Shown: positions 38,601 through 50,300 of the stretch, piece after piece
Layout: every line of letters starts with the position of its first letter
Numbering within the stretch: the first letter of the stretch is position 1
Assembly: GCA_003640385.1 (NCBI GenBank)
Contig: RCAB01000021.1
Location: 1-64,000, forward strand
Direction: 5' to 3'
From: Setaria digitata
Taxonomy: Eukaryota; Nematoda; Chromadorea; Rhabditida; Setariidae
DNA length: 64,000 nucleotides
Notes under the pieces: model-generated
What the model saw: the letters and a program-made list of their open reading frames with translations, nothing else
What the model was told of the DNA's origin: nothing
The model's database searches: none
Made by a program: the position numbers and the translations under genes

Positions 38601-41281
38601 GAATTTAACTGAAATATTTAAAAATTGCTGAGTCATACAGTAGCATTATCATTGATATTACTGACACAGAAATTATGTCAACAGGATTGAATTCACAAAC
38701 ATGTCTCGTCTTACTACAATTTGGTTTTAGTAACCGTTATGCAAAGAAGTTTGGAAGTTATATTGAAAATTGTGACAAACAAATGTCCTGAGCATGAACT
38801 TTCGAACTATTTCAAATTTTTAAAGCCTCAATGCGTTTGTAAAGATGGCTATATGAATATTCGCCCTAGTTCGAATGACGATGAACTTAGCCATCCAGAA
38901 GATATGCGCTGTTTGCGCTTAGAAGATATCAACGAATGTCTTCTTGGTCTTACCAACTGCAGCGCGGTGGCAATTTGCACCGATTTGCCAATTGGTTACA
39001 AATGTCGTTGTCCACTTGGGTAATTTGTAATAACTTTGAACACAGTTTCGAAATAATTTTATTAAAATATTAAAAAACAGTTTTATTGAACTAATACTGA
39101 AATGAAAAATAATTTGTGATAATTTGATACAAATGACTTACTTAATATATTGAATTCTGAACTGCTGATTTTATAGATATGTGGATGGGAATCCGAATGA
39201 ACCTGGTCGGATATGTGCCGCACAATTATGTGACGCATGCAACGGTCACGGTGATTGCGTATACAATGAAGCGACGAAAAACGTGACGTGTTCGTGCGTT
39301 GGTGGTTATACGGGAGAATTCTGCCAAATTGAACCATCTAAAACACTCTTATTACTGTTCCTTATTCTTGCTATTTTACTATTGCTATTGTCATTGTGCT
39401 TCTGCTTATATTTCTGCTCTAAACTCAGGTATATATAATTGTTTCTTCATTTAATTACGGTTACGGTCCCAAAAGATTGCAGTGAAATGATTTCGCCCAC
39501 ACTCGTTCTTGTGATTAATGAATTTTTTATCCTTCACAAATATCAATGAACTGTCAGAGAATCTTTAGATGTTTCCGTGGACGAAGTGCAGAAACAAGCA
39601 CTGAAAGTGGACAAGAGATTCTCAGCTCCGATTATTATTCTATTCCACGTGCAAAGCTGAAGCGACGTGATGTGAATTTTGATAACTTTTTCGACGATTC
39701 TATTCATTGTTTTCCATGAAGTTTATCTTCTGTCATCACTTCTATCATTTCAAATGTTGTATTAATTAAGGTAGATGAAATGAGAACGGCACCGGTTGAA
39801 GCGAGTAGTCGTCAGTTGCAGCGTTATCTAGATGACAGAGGTTCTATGTCAGGTGAATCAACTGGTTCATCAGTCCAGTTTGAGCGACGAGTTATCACCG
39901 ATATCACTACACATGAAATTAAAAAAACTGTGTATCATGATCCGGAAACTGGAAGAGCTATTTACGAAGTTACTGCTACAGCCAGTAGCAGTGCAGGTGA
40001 TGGTGGACATTCACAGGTATTCTATTTGTTCATTTGCGGCACATTCGAAGACATATTTCTAACTCTTGCTAGTCGACTTGATCTATCTCCTTTTTCCAAC
40101 TATAGTTTTTCCTCTCCTGAAATCGCACATTAATACGTGTTGTTTCTGAATAAAACAACTGTTTGAATTCCAAGTTTCTGCGACCGCCGATTGAAATTGA
40201 ATCGGAGCAACACGCAGGCGAAACAGAACGCTTTATGCGCTCCTTAGAATCAGCAGCGGATGATCAGTATCCAAGGAGTGAATCAACGTCACGAATAGGA
40301 GGAGGAAGTGGAAGAGGTATTATCCGTGAAAGCGGGTCTCGTGAATACACATCTACTCGAACTACTCGTCAGATGGTGCCCTTTTCTAGCAAATTACTTC
40401 ATTCACTTCTTCAAATCAATTAGAAGTCAACCAAAATTCTAATGACAATTCAAATTTTAACCTATCCATCATAATTTAACAAATTTCGATAATCATTTTG
40501 CTGAAATCTCTTTTTTGTGTTGAGCCATTTTCATTGATGCGTAAGTTTGTAAATTTTTTACCGAATAATGAAAATATTTAGTTTGAGGTTGCCTGATTGA
40601 CTGCTTAATCGATTAATTAACTGATAAAGACAAATCATTGTTCAATGTTCTTTTATATACCGTCGCTAAATATGCGCTTATTTACCGATCTTCGTAACAA
40701 TGATAACTTATGAATGGATTTCTTTTCTCATTTTAGGCCGATGATTACGATGAGAAAGAAGCGTACAACCAAGAAGAAGAAGTTGACGATGCTGTCTTTG
40801 ATAGAACTACTAAGGTTGAATTTCCTGAGCCTATAGCCTTACAATGTTCGAAGTCTCACTTATCATTGTGAATTACAAAAGAAACGCATCAAATACATAA
40901 ATATCCTGTAGTATTTTAAATTAACTGTAGATCAGTAATTTAAAACCAGTTAGATTATTTAAATTACTTGATAGTGTTTGGTTCGATAATTAATTTGGTT
41001 AATTAAGTTTGTAGGATTTCAATAAGAAATCTTTGAGCTTTCTAAGATTCTTTTGTAAGAAGCGAGAATCTCTTTATTTATGGTTAAAAGAACAGGAGGG
41101 AGGTTTTCTTGGATCGTCGCCTATATATGACCTGTTAAATTGCAGATTAAATTAAATGAAAGTTTTTTAGCTTTCTACACGACGTGATTTTGTGGCTGCG
41201 GACTATGGACGTGGTGGAACAGAGCGAAAACGTGACGAATTCTCTACTACAACCAAGTCACAAGAGACAAGTTACTACTGA
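23685..41281 (+). CDS. mup-4: MUP-4-like transmembrane matrix receptor
   Basis: Thirty-eight exons join in frame to 1,911 residues (C. elegans MUP-4 is about 2,100). Exons start at 23685, 24096, 25215, 25571, 26766, 27022, 27403, 27708, 27974, 28553, 28773, 29115, 29623, 30915, 31292, 31558, 32023, 32389, 32736, 33162, 33540, 34084, 34524, 34957, 35201, 35602, 36694, 37301, 37746, 38214, 38445, 38826, 39177, 39560, 39775, 40175, 40737 and 41171. The order of parts is: signal peptide (MKPRHSSSSLLLVAQCVVLL); about 8 EGF modules, many with the calcium-type INEC/VNEC start; a VWA domain at about 427-628; about 13 EGF modules; an SEA-like domain at about 1248-1370; 5 EGF modules; a helix at about 1625-1648; and a cytoplasmic tail of 260 residues ending TSYY. 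MUP-4 and its relative MUA-3 anchor nematode epidermis, over muscle, to cuticle. The lack of N-terminal LDLa repeats and the length favour MUP-4. The junctions at 39708/39775 and the AG chosen before 39560 are the least sure. Confidence 0.9.
28553..29748 (+). other. mup-4: VWA domain exons of mup-4
   Basis: Four exons (28553-28628, 28773-28930, 29115-29359, 29623-29748) encode one von Willebrand A domain. All metal-site (MIDAS) elements are visible: DGSGS after FLL, the threonine in GLTRTGAA, and the aspartate in VITDGRS. The domain should therefore bind a divalent ion and a matrix ligand. Its first exon uses a TTTTAAG acceptor; the CAG 12 bases upstream would put a stop in frame. Confidence 0.85.
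30039..30118. repeat. Hairpin-forming inverted repeat in a mup-4 intron
   Basis: AACTTCTGAGGCCCT (within 30039-30060) and AGGGCCTCAGAAGTT (from 30100) are reverse complements. The flanking CCTTA/TAAGG extend the stem, apart from a few unpaired bases. The loop is about 40 nt. It lies in the 1.2-kb intron between exons 29748 and 30915. It may be a small foldback element. Confidence 0.75.
36694..37858 (+). other. mup-4: SEA-like domain exons of mup-4
   Basis: Three exons (36694-36945, 37301-37420, and the start of 37746-37858) encode about 125 cysteine-free residues between EGF modules. The visible pattern is a strand (NLVKFPV...), a helix with KELVNSFVKGIAESYAN, a central GFVVAEVNKI strand, and YNFTVHFVRGT. 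This fits SEA modules, which occur in MUP-4 and MUA-3. I do not see the GSVVV-type autoproteolysis site, so cleavage is not predicted. Confidence 0.65.
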
Positions 41282-44200
41282 AAAGGACTCTCGCTTTTTA
41301 TCTAAAATTTCTTCTAATTCCTCTTACATCTGTAATTCAAATTTAATCAAACGATATTCTTGCAAGTGTAAATTTTTAGAACTTCTGAATTTCAATTTTT
41401 ATTGTTTTGAATTCCATCAGTTCTTTCTATAATTTTTAACAATGAATTCTACTGCCACATTGTTATGAACTTTTGGGAATATTAATGGTGTCGCTTTCTT
41501 GTTTTAATATTTTCATTAACAAAAATTGTACGACAAAATTAACAGATTGTAACTTACGATCTGCGCCATTCTTTAGAGATTGTTTAGATAAATTAGCCAT
41601 TTTAATCAGTATTGTCACTTGATCATGAAATGAAAGTTAATCAAAGTGACATTTATGCTACTTATCATAATATTATCGCTAGTTCCTTCACTGTGTTCAT
41701 TGCTGCCATATATATATAATCGAATAATCGAATATATATATATATATATATTCGATTATATATTATATAATATATATATTAAATAATATATATATATATA
41801 TTCCTTTAAAAAACACTTTCAGCCTGCCTTTTCAGTTAATTACTTGAAACGGACCCGTAATTAATTACATTGCAAACTAAAATGCATGAGACAACGCGCG
41901 GACTAATGTCACGCAGCAGGATATATTTCAGTGTACGTAGTTCAACATATATTGTCTCATGCATTGAAATGTCGGTTATTGCAATGTATGATAGATGTCT
42001 TTTGTCTGTTTTAAAAAATGGAAGAATCAGAAGTGCGAAATTGTAGTCAATCATTATCAAAGCGAAATTTTATAAAATCCTCAAACGTTCACAAAATTTG
42101 TCCAAGGCTGTGCCGCTGCATGAGTTTCGATATGAGCTAAAGAAGTTTTCATTGGTATTGTGCATTTTTATTCTAATTTTTCCTCGCATTAGTCTCTTTA
42201 TCGCTAGGTTCGCATGTTGTTCAACTGAACGACATGTTTCAGTATGTGAACTTCAAACATAATCGCATCCAGAATTCTAAACCTATGTTGTGAAATCAAT
42301 CGGGTATTCCCAGACTGCGATATAACTGCCTGTTGTTTTGTTTGCCGCATAATATAATTAATGATCACTGCTTATCTCTTTGTATCACTGATAATTTGGC
42401 TATACAATAAACCTTGCTGATTGCAAAACAGTCTCAGTCGTATGTGAACAGTTCCTTCTGCCACTTATTAAATCTCACAAAAATGACATTTTAATGCTTG
42501 TTTCCATTCGGACGAAATGAAAAGACAGGAGGATGAGTAATGCGAATGGAATTTCAAATACTTAAAAGGAATGAATACGGTTTGAAACGTGCTGTCCCTC
42601 TCCATGTTGACAAAAGAAGATATATCAACGGATGAAGTGGAAGGAGTGGTCATCATTCTCGAGCCTTCCTTCATATTTACTCATTTCATATTCAGATTGC
42701 ATCGTAAATCCTTAAACATCACTGTTAACAAAGTGACTAGTCGCCCCTTTTCACTAGTTGGCAATTATTCCGGATACACAACACCATTTCATGTAAGAGT
42801 TTCTCGACTGAATCAGATATCTCTTATTCAAGAGTCATCAGTTTGACACGTGATACAGAATCTGAAACCAGCACAGTTGCCAGTACTACCTTGGATCAAC
42901 AAACAAATTATTCATAAATTTGCAAGTTACCGATTTTTAACTAGATGAGTAAACATTTCTTGCAACTTCATTGAAGTTCTGCTCGCATATTTTGACCATA
43001 TAAGAGTTTGTGTACCTTTGGGGTTAGTCACCTTAAGCATTACACTTGCTACCAGTAGTACTTAATAATCACTAAATAAATTTTGAATCATTCAGTTAGG
43101 TCATTGAAGTAAAGAGCATACATCATGAATACAGGACTTTTTTGGTTTTTTCTTTTTTGAGCTTAGTGTTTTCTGGTTAAAAGAATCTTTCTCTAGTTTC
43201 AAATTTCAGTTAAGAAATTTTCGGTCTTTATGTAGAAGTTACACTATCTTCTTATTTTCTAACAAAATGCAATTTCAACTCCAGTAGCTTTTGATTTTAA
43301 TATACAGCTTAAAACATTAATTATTAAAGCTCAGAATTACTACTGTCTTTTGTTCTACTTCGGAAGTGTGTGTTAAATGAACTGATAATTACTTATCTGT
43401 CTGTTATCAGTAGAATTAGGAATTCGTATCAGCTATCACCATTTTCCCGCTTCTCTCTTATCAGCGTTTTTCTTTATGATGGAATATGCTCTAATCAGAA
43501 TATCCACTTGCGTGGTTTAAGTCACGTCTCGCTTATGATATGCTTACGCTCACTAGTGAGAGGAGGAATGAGCTAATCTTCACAAATGCATTACAAACAG
43601 TTTTACTGATTCTGCAAGAAGTAAACGTTTTCTAGTCTAGACTAGCTGAGTGTGGAGAAAAAATGAAGTGCTTATAAGCTTCAGATCACCTTGCAACCTT
43701 AAAATCTCAGCGATCCATTCGTTACAGTGCAGAAACTCGTGAATCGAATGATTCATTCTCGTGAAGTTGATTGATTTGAATTGCACCGCAATGCATGCCT
43801 GCATTATTGATAAAGCAGCTGGAAATGTACACACAGTCTAGCGATACTTGCTCCGATTGTTTGTAGACTGAACTAATAGACAGCGAGTTAAGTTCGATGT
43901 TTGCTGTCATTGCTATTTCATTTGTTTGCTCCAGCAAACTTTCTTTTGAACTAATTATTGCAGTATTTCTTCGATTGTAGACCGAGAGACACCGGTCTAG
44001 ACTACCTTCTAGTTGCTGCTAGGAAGACTAAAGTTCTGTCTGGCCAAACCAGTCTTGGGTTATTCATTCTCATATGCCTTACAGTTACGAAATCACATTT
44101 ATGTTAATTTCTCCTCTTCTCTGGGATCATCTTGTTATTCGCGCATGCTTCAGTAGTACGCATCGTTCCCACTGTTTCGTTTTCATTGTAAGCTAAAGTA

Positions 44201-44368
44201 AACTAGACTCATCAGTGTAAACTAAACTCATCACACTTACAAAGTGTTATCGATTTACCTGTCCGATTTGTTGCAGAGTCTTAATGAGCCATTACGGAAG
44301 AAGTGATATTCCTATCATACTGCAACTGTTAATGATGTAGCAAATTTCTCGGAACAGTTCAAAACAGT
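41282..44368. other. Intergenic between mup-4 and the tetraspan gene
   Basis: No exon I can support on either strand. It contains the AT microsatellite at 41708-41801 and would carry the mup-4 3' flank and the promoter of the next gene. Confidence 0.4.
41708..41801. repeat. AT dinucleotide tract with internal palindrome
   Basis: Runs of (AT)n are interrupted by TAATCGAATATA (41725-41736) and its reverse complement TATATTCGATTA (41747-41758), which enclose 10 bases of AT. It lies 430 bases past the mup-4 stop codon. The tract is long enough to form a cruciform. Confidence 0.85.
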
Positions 44369-47300
44369 ATGGCAATCAATCCGTGCTGTTGCTGGAACAT
44401 TAAGGATGGTACCGTCAGTGTTGGCCTTTGGTCGTTGGTTAGTTCACTTTATCACTTGAAGGAAGAATGAGATTTCTGTCTTGCCAAGGAATTTGGTTCT
44501 TTCCTGAAAACATATTTTGTCGAGAATATGCTTAAACGTCCACAGATTTCCACTGAGGAGTGTAATTCTTGGCTCTATATTATTCTAGGTTATTTGAATG
44601 GTTAGATTACTTCCAGAAGCTGTTTCTGTTTGTTCTGCAGTTGACTGCAGGAAGTTGTGAGAACATTTTGAATCAATAAACCTCTAATTAAGCTAATGGT
44701 TTAGTTCAAAATGGTTGACCGGCATATGTTAGTTACAGAGAATTATTGACATGAAGTAATTATATAACTTCAGGCAAAATAAACACTAGCAAAATGAAGT
44801 TTTCTTCTGCCTAATGTCTTTTTTTTGAAGATCTATTCACTGGCATCGTTGGTACTATTCGGCTGGCAATTAAATGTTATCAGTTCTTGTCAAACAGTAA
44901 CAATGTCTCAGGCAAATCTACAATGCGAATATTGGTGTCCGTGTGTTGGGACATCTAATGAACGTACAACTTCCCTAATACAGGGTTGGGTACCTGATGT
45001 CTCTTACTATCATCTTATGGGCTTTTCTTAGAAAAAGACGAAAATGATTATTCGTCTCTGTTGGACATGACATTCAGAAAAATAGAGATGCAGTAGTTAG
45101 TACTAAATAATGAATTGAAGCTGATTTTTTTTAGAGAAAAAAAGTGAAAAATTTTCTTTTGTTATCGTTTACTGAGTGTTCCGTTCCTATTAGTGACTAC
45201 AGTTCCAAGCATGAACATTAACGAAGATAGCAATTGAGCTTAATGAATGAAATGATTTGTTGAGGGACAACTTTTTTGCTATTTTATGTGCCAATAAGAA
45301 GGTTGCAAAGTTAGAAAACAAACAGAGAAAGCACTTCTTTTTTGAGTTCCTTTGCTTGAGCTTACCTTTTTCACGCTGATTTATTTCATATTTACTCGTA
45401 CTTCATTCACGCTTCTCCTCAGATAGCTGATAATTTACAATCTAAGTCGGTTAGAAGTGCATGTCTTACACATTGTCTTCACTTTCAGCAAAATTGCCAA
45501 CCAAATAGTTTACCAACTGCAACACTAAGGAATGTCTAAAAAAACAGCGAATATAATTTACTAAATCTATCATTAATTTTCTCAGAGGTGATCGATAGCA
45601 AAAATCTAGTCTCAAGAAATAAATTCTAATTTATAACGAAGTATTTCTATGGTACATTTTGCAGGTGTACTGCATCGTGCAGTTGGCACTATTCAGTTGG
45701 CAATCTTATGCAATCAAATACTATCGTGATATTACCGCTAATCAGTTAATACCTGGCCATAATATCTATGCTGCTTACAGTGTTCCCTCATATATCGAGA
45801 ACTATTACGCATCGTCCCTAACAGTTTTCTATACCGGTACAGTCGTTTTCGAGGAAGGAGCTTTTTTGATTGATAAGGAGGAATTTTGTAAACCTAGTAG
45901 CCATTATGAACATTTATACACATCTGATTTTTCCTTTAACAAAAGAAATATAAACACTAAACAACTATCACCATTCTCTCCACTTAGCAATATTTCCTCC
46001 TTTCTACCATCAACTGCAAATAACTCCTTCACTTCTTTTATTTGTCTCTCCTCCCTTATCAGCACTTTGTCATAATTATCCTTGTGATTAAGTTCTTAAT
46101 TATATTGCTTAAAGAGATTTAATGCCTTCTCACACTTCAAGTACTCGCCTTATCAATTATCACGTGTTCTGCACAGTGATCATCACGTTAAATTTCTAAG
46201 GAAAGTTAAATTTGACTAAGAGCCAAGTCTCCAGATGGATTTTTAGACCAGAATTTGCAACAAACATTTTGCCAGCTGAATATGCCAGCTGCTATGTTGA
46301 TATGACTGCTAGAATGGAGAGAAGTGGAATATTTGTGTTAATCTATCATTTTACAGTTTTTCTTTAATCAAACCCATCGAAGCCCAGGTTTTACCCGTTA
46401 TCTTTTTAAAAGAATAGTCAATCTATCATGAGAATCTTTTTGTCAAAACTCCCAGATATCAGTCCTGTGGAAGAGTAAGGAAGCTGAAGACATTTGACAA
46501 AAGTATTTTTGTTCAGATTTATGGCCTAGTGCAGTTGGCAGTATTTGGCTGGCAAGTGGCAGCAATAAAATATGAGAAAGACCGTGCAGGCGATACAATT
46601 CTACCTAACTACAACGAGTACGGTAGACTGGATATACCCACTTACTACGAAACTTACTGGCAAAGTCCCGAGGAACGCTTTTATACTGGTTCGTACTTCC
46701 CAAATGCATTCTCAGCGTTCCCTGCAATTCCTGTAATTTATCTTAATCATTATCAGAAAATGAGATGACCATCTCCTTTGTTGTTAAAAGCTTATGCATC
46801 CTTATCCGTTATGTATTGGGTTTTTTATTTTCTTTGTTTTTATCCTTATTTCTGTTTTTTTTTCTCTTTATTTTTTATTCGCCACTTTTACTTTTTTCTT
46901 TTTTTTTTTTTGAAGGCAAAGCTGGGCTCAGAAAAGAATTAGTATAACAAAAATTTAATTCGCCAAACTTTTTCATTCATTTAGTTTTATGGACTTGGTT
47001 GAATCATTAATTCATTTCTGTCCATAAGCATAACTGATTTATAAACGTGATCCTTTTACTTTAATTACAAAATTTGCATATTATCAGTGTTGACAAGAGT
47101 TGAACATCCGCCGATTTCACTATCATTCGGATTAATTTCAGGTCTATTTGTTATTCAAATATTATGTCTAATCGCATCATTTTTCCTGTTATTTGCTTCT
47201 TGTTCTCTGATTTATGGTGCTCATACTGTAAGTTTCTCTTTGCCTATTTTTTTCTATTTTTTTATTTTTTTTTTTCGAGTTTCCGTCTTCGTATATTCTG

Positions 47301-50300
47301 AAGCAAAATATTTTGAGTAATTATCGAATAGTTATTTCATGTGTTAAGTTTTGACAACACATACAGTTTAGACATTCTAAAGCACGACAAAACATAAGTC
47401 ATGGAAACTTTAAGCAGCTATCAGAAGTTAACTGTTGTATAGGTAGTATTATCCCATCTAATGAGAAAAGTAGTTTTTGTGATCTCAGTCTACAGCTGGA
47501 TCACAATTTTACCTAATATGCGACAGTAACAGTCTTACATAATGCTCACCTGAGTTATCTATTAGACATCGTAAATCACTTCTTGCTTACTTTTTCAACT
47601 TTGGTTTAATCATTCTTGCTTTGGTATTCGCGATGTCTGATATGGCCTTGGCTCCCTTGTATGATAACCAGCATACTGTGCACACTGACATACTGTATTA
47701 TGTGGTGGAGTGGTGATGTGCGCGACTATTGGCTTGTACTTACAATTCTCGAAATGATTACTATAATCATTAATGTTCGTTCTTTCTCACTTTAACTTTT
47801 TTTCCAGTTAAAACATCTTTTTTTCTAACTGTCTGGCTGAATATTGAAGAAGCACTGCCCCTCTCAGAAGTATCACGCAAAGATAGGAACTAAGTTATCG
47901 GATAATTTCGATGATTCCTTATGATTCAATTTGTTTGAATATATCATCCATGAATTAATTATCATATTAATAGAGGGAGAAAAAATTTTATTTACTACTA
48001 TGAAAAAAGCAGTCAAACTTTTTCTAGTCGTACTGTGTATTTGTTGTACTTCTTTTCTATCGCTACACAAGCGATCAAATAATTCATTATAATGATAAGC
48101 AAAGAAAGATCAGATATAGACCGAAAATGTACAATGAATTCAGGAAGGAGAACTGTCTGGATGACCATCTTCCTGGTTAGTATTTTCATCTCGATATCAC
48201 GAAATAGACTAAGATAGTGAAAAAAAGAGTTATGGATTTGATGAGCATATAGCATCTAGCTATACCTGCAGATGATAATCAAGTTGGGAGATCTGAGAAA
48301 TTTCTGGTGAATTTTACTTTTACATAGCATCTTGGTTGTGTTTTGGGATGGTCGTAATAATTGAAGTATGAAGTATTGAAATATGAAGTATTTCAATTAT
48401 TACGACTATCCCAAAAAAAAATTCTTACAGAATTAGAGTGCCCTCTAAAATCAGGCTATCGAAGAAATGAATCGAAGAGATATGATCAACATAATAATCT
48501 GTATAGTTATACGCCAGCACAACAATCTGCACCGGTTACTCCGATACAAATTCAGCGAACAACCTTTGCAGATGATTTGGTTAACACCTGGGTTAAAGAG
48601 CAACAAACCAGAAGTTTGCTTTTTCAGAACTATTGCATAATTTCCAAATATAGCAAGAAATGGGCTCAAAATTAATTGGGGATTTGAAACTTAAAAATCA
48701 AATAATATTTGCCAATTCTGAAGCAATTACAGAAGATTTGCCGGACTGTGCTAACAGTGAACCGGCCATACCACAGAAACCAGAGGATCTTTATCCATTG
48801 AAGGTGAAATCTTTTGTTGATCAATAATTAAAATGATTATCTACGAACTTCTAAAGCAATAAAATAGCCATAAACGACGTTTAAATTTTAATAAAATGAT
48901 GTATTTATAAGCCTCGACATTAAGTTAATAAGTGGAAATTTATTAATAAGTAACCTGATATTTGTTAAAATGTTAGACAAAACAAAATTCATTACTAGGG
49001 TAAGTAGATAAGATATTTTAGAACTAGATTTAAAGTTTTCAGCGCTCATCTGCTATAAATTTGTTGTTTTAGCATTCATATTCTGTACCGTCAATACATG
49101 CGGAAACCTCAAGTGGTAGAAGTTGTCGCTGTCACCGACACAAGCACTGTCATCATCGTCATCACCATTACCATCACCATCATAAACATCGGTAATTAAT
49201 TTTTGATGATAATTAACATATAATTTGTTGCCAGGAACCAAAACCTAGAGACCAAGTTGCACAAACACACAAAACAGTATTGACCTCAGAAAGTAATTAG
49301 AAATATTAAACTCAGTGCTATTGTTGTTGTAGATGCAGTTCTCGACGACACGGCAACGGTTGCCACTCTCGACGAAAAAGTCCGTCGAGACATCGTTCCC
49401 CTTCTGCAGCTTGCAGTTCTGAATCAGGCAGCACTCTTTATTCAAGTAACACTTCATCAGCACTGTGACAAAATTTAATTAGTTTATGTCAATTCTCATT
49501 AACCGAAGCAAAATTACCGTTGACAAGTGCTTCCTTTGTTACTTGAATGTACCATTGAATTTGAATGTATGTACCATTCAAATGGACTAGGCAGAATATA
49601 TTCAGTCTTTTCCAATTTTGAATTTACTTTACATAGACGTAAAAAAGATCTGTCAAAGGATGTGCAATTAGTTACTTCATTTACTGGTTATTTTTGATCT
49701 TTGCCATTCCGGATATTCTTGTAAGAGCTTGTCATTAGTCAGGAAGATTTCCGAGGTGAGCTACAAGCTAAGCTTTATTTGTCGAAATCACTCAGAAGTT
49801 GCTTCCTTTTCTATCAACCGATAGTACCTGTACTTGGGATGAATAGTTAGCGCAGGAAAACATCAGGAGAACAGTTCTCAATTAATATCCTATTGTAATA
49901 TATTGCAGAAATAGACACTTGGGTTACAGTAAGATGAATTGATAGCCAAGAACTAATAACAGTACTTACAGATGATTCACACCTTGGGGAACATCGTTCC
50001 TTATGCCTCAAGAAAAGTAGCGTTAGAACAGGTGATCTGAAAATATTTAAAGAGGACAGTTCACGGCAGATTCGAAGTGAAAGTGATAGCCATGACTTCC
50101 AAAAATTCAGAAATTGTCGACATAGCACCCGAAAGCTGAAGCATGATCAACCTGATGTTAAAAAGTTAGCATCTCTGCTTCTTCACTGTAGCATATTTTA
50201 ATTTTCAAGTCCTTTAGAAATAATCTTGGAAAACTTTGGAGTTGCAAATTTAGAAAAATCCAAATTAGTAAAATAATCTCTTGAACTGAATCATTCTATA

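Noticed and set aside
44831..46688. Three separate small genes
   Set aside because: Each frame lacks its own proper start and stop context, while all three share acceptor, donor and phase with one upstream and one downstream exon.
46765..47320. Phenylalanine/leucine-rich frames of 60 and 77 codons
   Set aside because: T-rich intron sequence. Only 47142-47227 is exonic, and it is entered in a defined phase.
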